Under the pieces are notes generated by a model, which was not told the origin of the DNA, ran no database searches, and was given only the letters and a program-made list of their open reading frames with translations. The position numbers were made by a program, and so were the translations under genes. From positions 930,001-994,000 of the forward strand of contig NZ_BNEO01000001.1 in assembly GCF_014905415.1 (NCBI RefSeq): a DNA stretch of 64,000 nucleotides, in the 5' to 3' direction. This document shows positions 62,479 through 64,000 of this stretch, piece by piece (position 1 is the first letter of the stretch; each line of letters begins with the position of its first letter). The DNA is from Virgibacillus salexigens (GTDB lineage: Bacteria; Bacillota; Bacilli; Bacillales; Amphibacillaceae).

Positions 62479-64000
62479 ACAAGCAGAAATGGATTTGGAT
62501 GACGTTAATCGTCTTACTTGCAGTTACAATACCCGGAATTATTGAGCGTTGGCAGACAGAGACAGAAAATAATACGTACGAAATCGCCGCTCCTTATCAA
62601 GAGATTGATCAGCTAGCAACAGATCATGAAGAATTAAATACAGAGGACATTCTTTCTTCTTTAAAAAAGTCTGGCTTAAATACGGTTAGCATAAGTCCTC
62701 TATCATTAAATTGGATGGAGAACCAAGACATCATTACTATCTATAACGAACAGGAGTTAAACGATGCGTTACGATTTAGTAATCAAGACGAAATGGTGGA
62801 TACGGAAGCAAAAGGATATTACATCACTCAACCAAGGGATGCTTATTTTAATAAACTGATTTCCGAAAACCTACAGCCTTCTTCCGTTACAATTAGTGGT
62901 CAGGATTTTTACTTTATTGAAAAAGAAATGGATATCCTATCTAGAAACATTGCTTACAATGAAGAGACGTTAGATCAAGTAAAACAGCTTGGACTTAACT
63001 ATATGTTCCGAGTAGAAAATACAAACCAGAAATGGAATCAAAAAAGTGTCGATCAGCTCATCAAGTTAAAGGAAACAGATACTACTAATTTATTATTTTA
63101 TGGTCAGGATGTCATTGGATATCCAAATATGGAAGAAGTAGAACAATGGACAAACCAATTAACCGATGTAGGCTACCATTTTTATTCCATTGAGTTCACT
63201 CAACAAAAAGGGTTACAAACAATAGCTCGTAATACTGACTACAATACGATCAGATTGCATAGTATGGACTTAAATAATAAAACACTACCGGAAAATATTG
63301 ATCAAGCTGTACGAGCTGTCAAAGAACGGAATATACGATCTATTTTCTTCCATATTCAAGCAGGTGATCCAACTGAAAGCTTAGAGAATGCGAATGCATT
63401 TGTTGAAGGTGTTCATCACAACTTAGAGAATAATTTCCAGCAAGGCTCTCCTAAGCCATTTACCGAAATAAACACACCAATCTGGACCCAAGTACTTCTC
63501 TTCCTTGCCGGCATTCTGTTTACAGGTTTAGCTGCAACGATCGTAAGGGATAGAAAATGGATGATTGCTGCTATCGTATTCATGACGCTTTTAGTAATAG
63601 GATATTATCTTACTGAAAGACTATTCCTCATACAGGGCTTTGCACTAATTCTTGCGATAGTAGCACCAATTTATGCTGTACTATCTACAATAAATACAGG
63701 AGATAAGCAGCTAGGCGGTATTACTTTGCATTATTTAAAGGCACTAGGGATAACCTTTGTCGGTATAATTATTGTCATTGGCCTACTAAACGGTAATGCT
63801 TTTATCACCGGATTTGAAGTGTTTAGAGGAGTAAAATTAGTTTATCTTATTCCTATTCTATTTGTCGGTGTATTTCTATTCTGGAGAGAAATCGTAATGC
63901 TATTAAAAGTCCCAGTGAAGTACTGGCATCTTGCAGTCATCTTTATCATTGGCGTAATAGGCATCTATTATATTACGAGAACAGGTAATAGTGCGACTGT
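62475..64000 (+). CDS. DUF5693 family membrane protein (3' end beyond window)
   Basis: An open frame of at least 508 residues with no stop before the window end. It begins MNKQKWIWMTLIVLLAVTIP, a signal anchor, then a long outer region of about 330 residues (TYEIAAPYQEIDQLATDHEE; NIRSIFFHIQAGDPTESLEN), then at least five hydrophobic segments from about residue 337 (TQVLLFLAGILFTGLAATIV). This is the DUF5693 layout. It overlaps the flippase by 4 bp. In related genomes the gene tends to be followed by csaB, whose product pyruvylates the SLH-binding wall polymer; that would lie just past base 64000. Confidence 0.82.
   Translation, partial: MNKQKWIWMTLIVLLAVTIPGIIERWQTETENNTYEIAAPYQEIDQLATDHEELNTEDILSSLKKSGLNTVSISPLSLNWMENQDIITIYNEQELNDALRFSNQDEMVDTEAKGYYITQPRDAYFNKLISENLQPSSVTISGQDFYFIEKEMDILSRNIAYNEETLDQVKQLGLNYMFRVENTNQKWNQKSVDQLIKLKETDTTNLLFYGQDVIGYPNMEEVEQWTNQLTDVGYHFYSIEFTQQKGLQTIARNTDYNTIRLHSMDLNNKTLPENIDQAVRAVKERNIRSIFFHIQAGDPTESLENANAFVEGVHHNLENNFQQGSPKPFTEINTPIWTQVLLFLAGILFTGLAATIVRDRKWMIAAIVFMTLLVIGYYLTERLFLIQGFALILAIVAPIYAVLSTINTGDKQLGGITLHYLKALGITFVGIIIVIGLLNGNAFITGFEVFRGVKLVYLIPILFVGVFLFWREIVMLLKVPVKYWHLAVIFIIGVIGIYYITRTGNSAT

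Noticed and set aside
1-64000. Transposase, integrase, prophage, tRNA or rRNA genes
   Set aside because: Looked for in both strands; no supporting motif or cloverleaf was recognised by reading.

Overview
The window looks like chromosome of a low-GC, Gram-positive, spore-former-type bacterium of the Bacillaceae. The base composition is AT-rich by eye, ribosome binding sites are strong GGAGG types, and many starts are TTG or GTG. The wall genes are of the Bacillus tag type (TagA, TagB, TagD, TagF-like, TagG, TagH, TagO), with LCP ligases, an SLH-domain autolysin and DUF5693, DUF1659, DUF2922 and YvrJ families. The genus cannot be fixed from sequence alone; the heavy load of glycosidases and a sulfatase would suit a halophilic or marine relative such as a Gracilibacillus- or Oceanobacillus-like organism (inference).

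Bases 1-31574 are a carbohydrate-use island in two blocks. Block A (1-10956) has a GH42 beta-galactosidase (cut by the window start) and a GH3 beta-glucosidase on the minus strand. Divergent to them lies a plus-strand operon: sugar-binding lipoprotein, two MalF/MalG-type permeases, an esterase, a LacI regulator, a Cys-type sulfatase and a true formylglycine-generating enzyme (FGE). Three GAAAC/GTTTC operators lie in the divergent promoter region. A NUDIX gene separates the blocks. Block B (11933-31574, all minus strand) has a sugar isomerase, GH29 fucosidase and Gfo/Idh oxidoreductase operon flanked by a repeated palindromic 21-mer. It continues with GH125 and GH38 alpha-mannosidases, an LplA/LplC/LplB-type importer, a second GH29 fucosidase broken by a 4-bp tandem duplication, a membrane AraC regulator, a YesL protein with a good cre site, and a 1026-residue clan GH-A glycosidase of uncertain family. 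Together the blocks read as uptake and breakdown of fucose-, mannose- and galactose-containing, partly sulfated and esterified glycans.

Bases 31821-32502 hold three tiny genes (DUF1659, DUF2922, YvrJ), with a terminator inside the set.

Bases 32638-64000 are a cell-envelope island. It has two LCP ligase genes with matching promoters, TagA, TagO and a GT4. A plus-strand polysaccharide operon follows (ligase/polymerase-like membrane protein, GT2, pyruvyl transferase-like protein, flippase, glycerophosphodiesterase). Next are the teichoic acid exporter TagGH, two large TagF-like polymerases, a TagE-like glucosyltransferase, a repeat-built secreted glucosaminidase, TagD-TagB, an SLH glucosaminidase, and a TagA / SpoVB-like flippase / DUF5693 operon running off the end. 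The most striking signal is that the C-terminal part of the cytoplasmic ATPase TagH is the same GW-like module that is repeated four times in the exported glucosaminidase about 10 kb away. No rRNA, tRNA, CRISPR array, transposase or prophage was seen.
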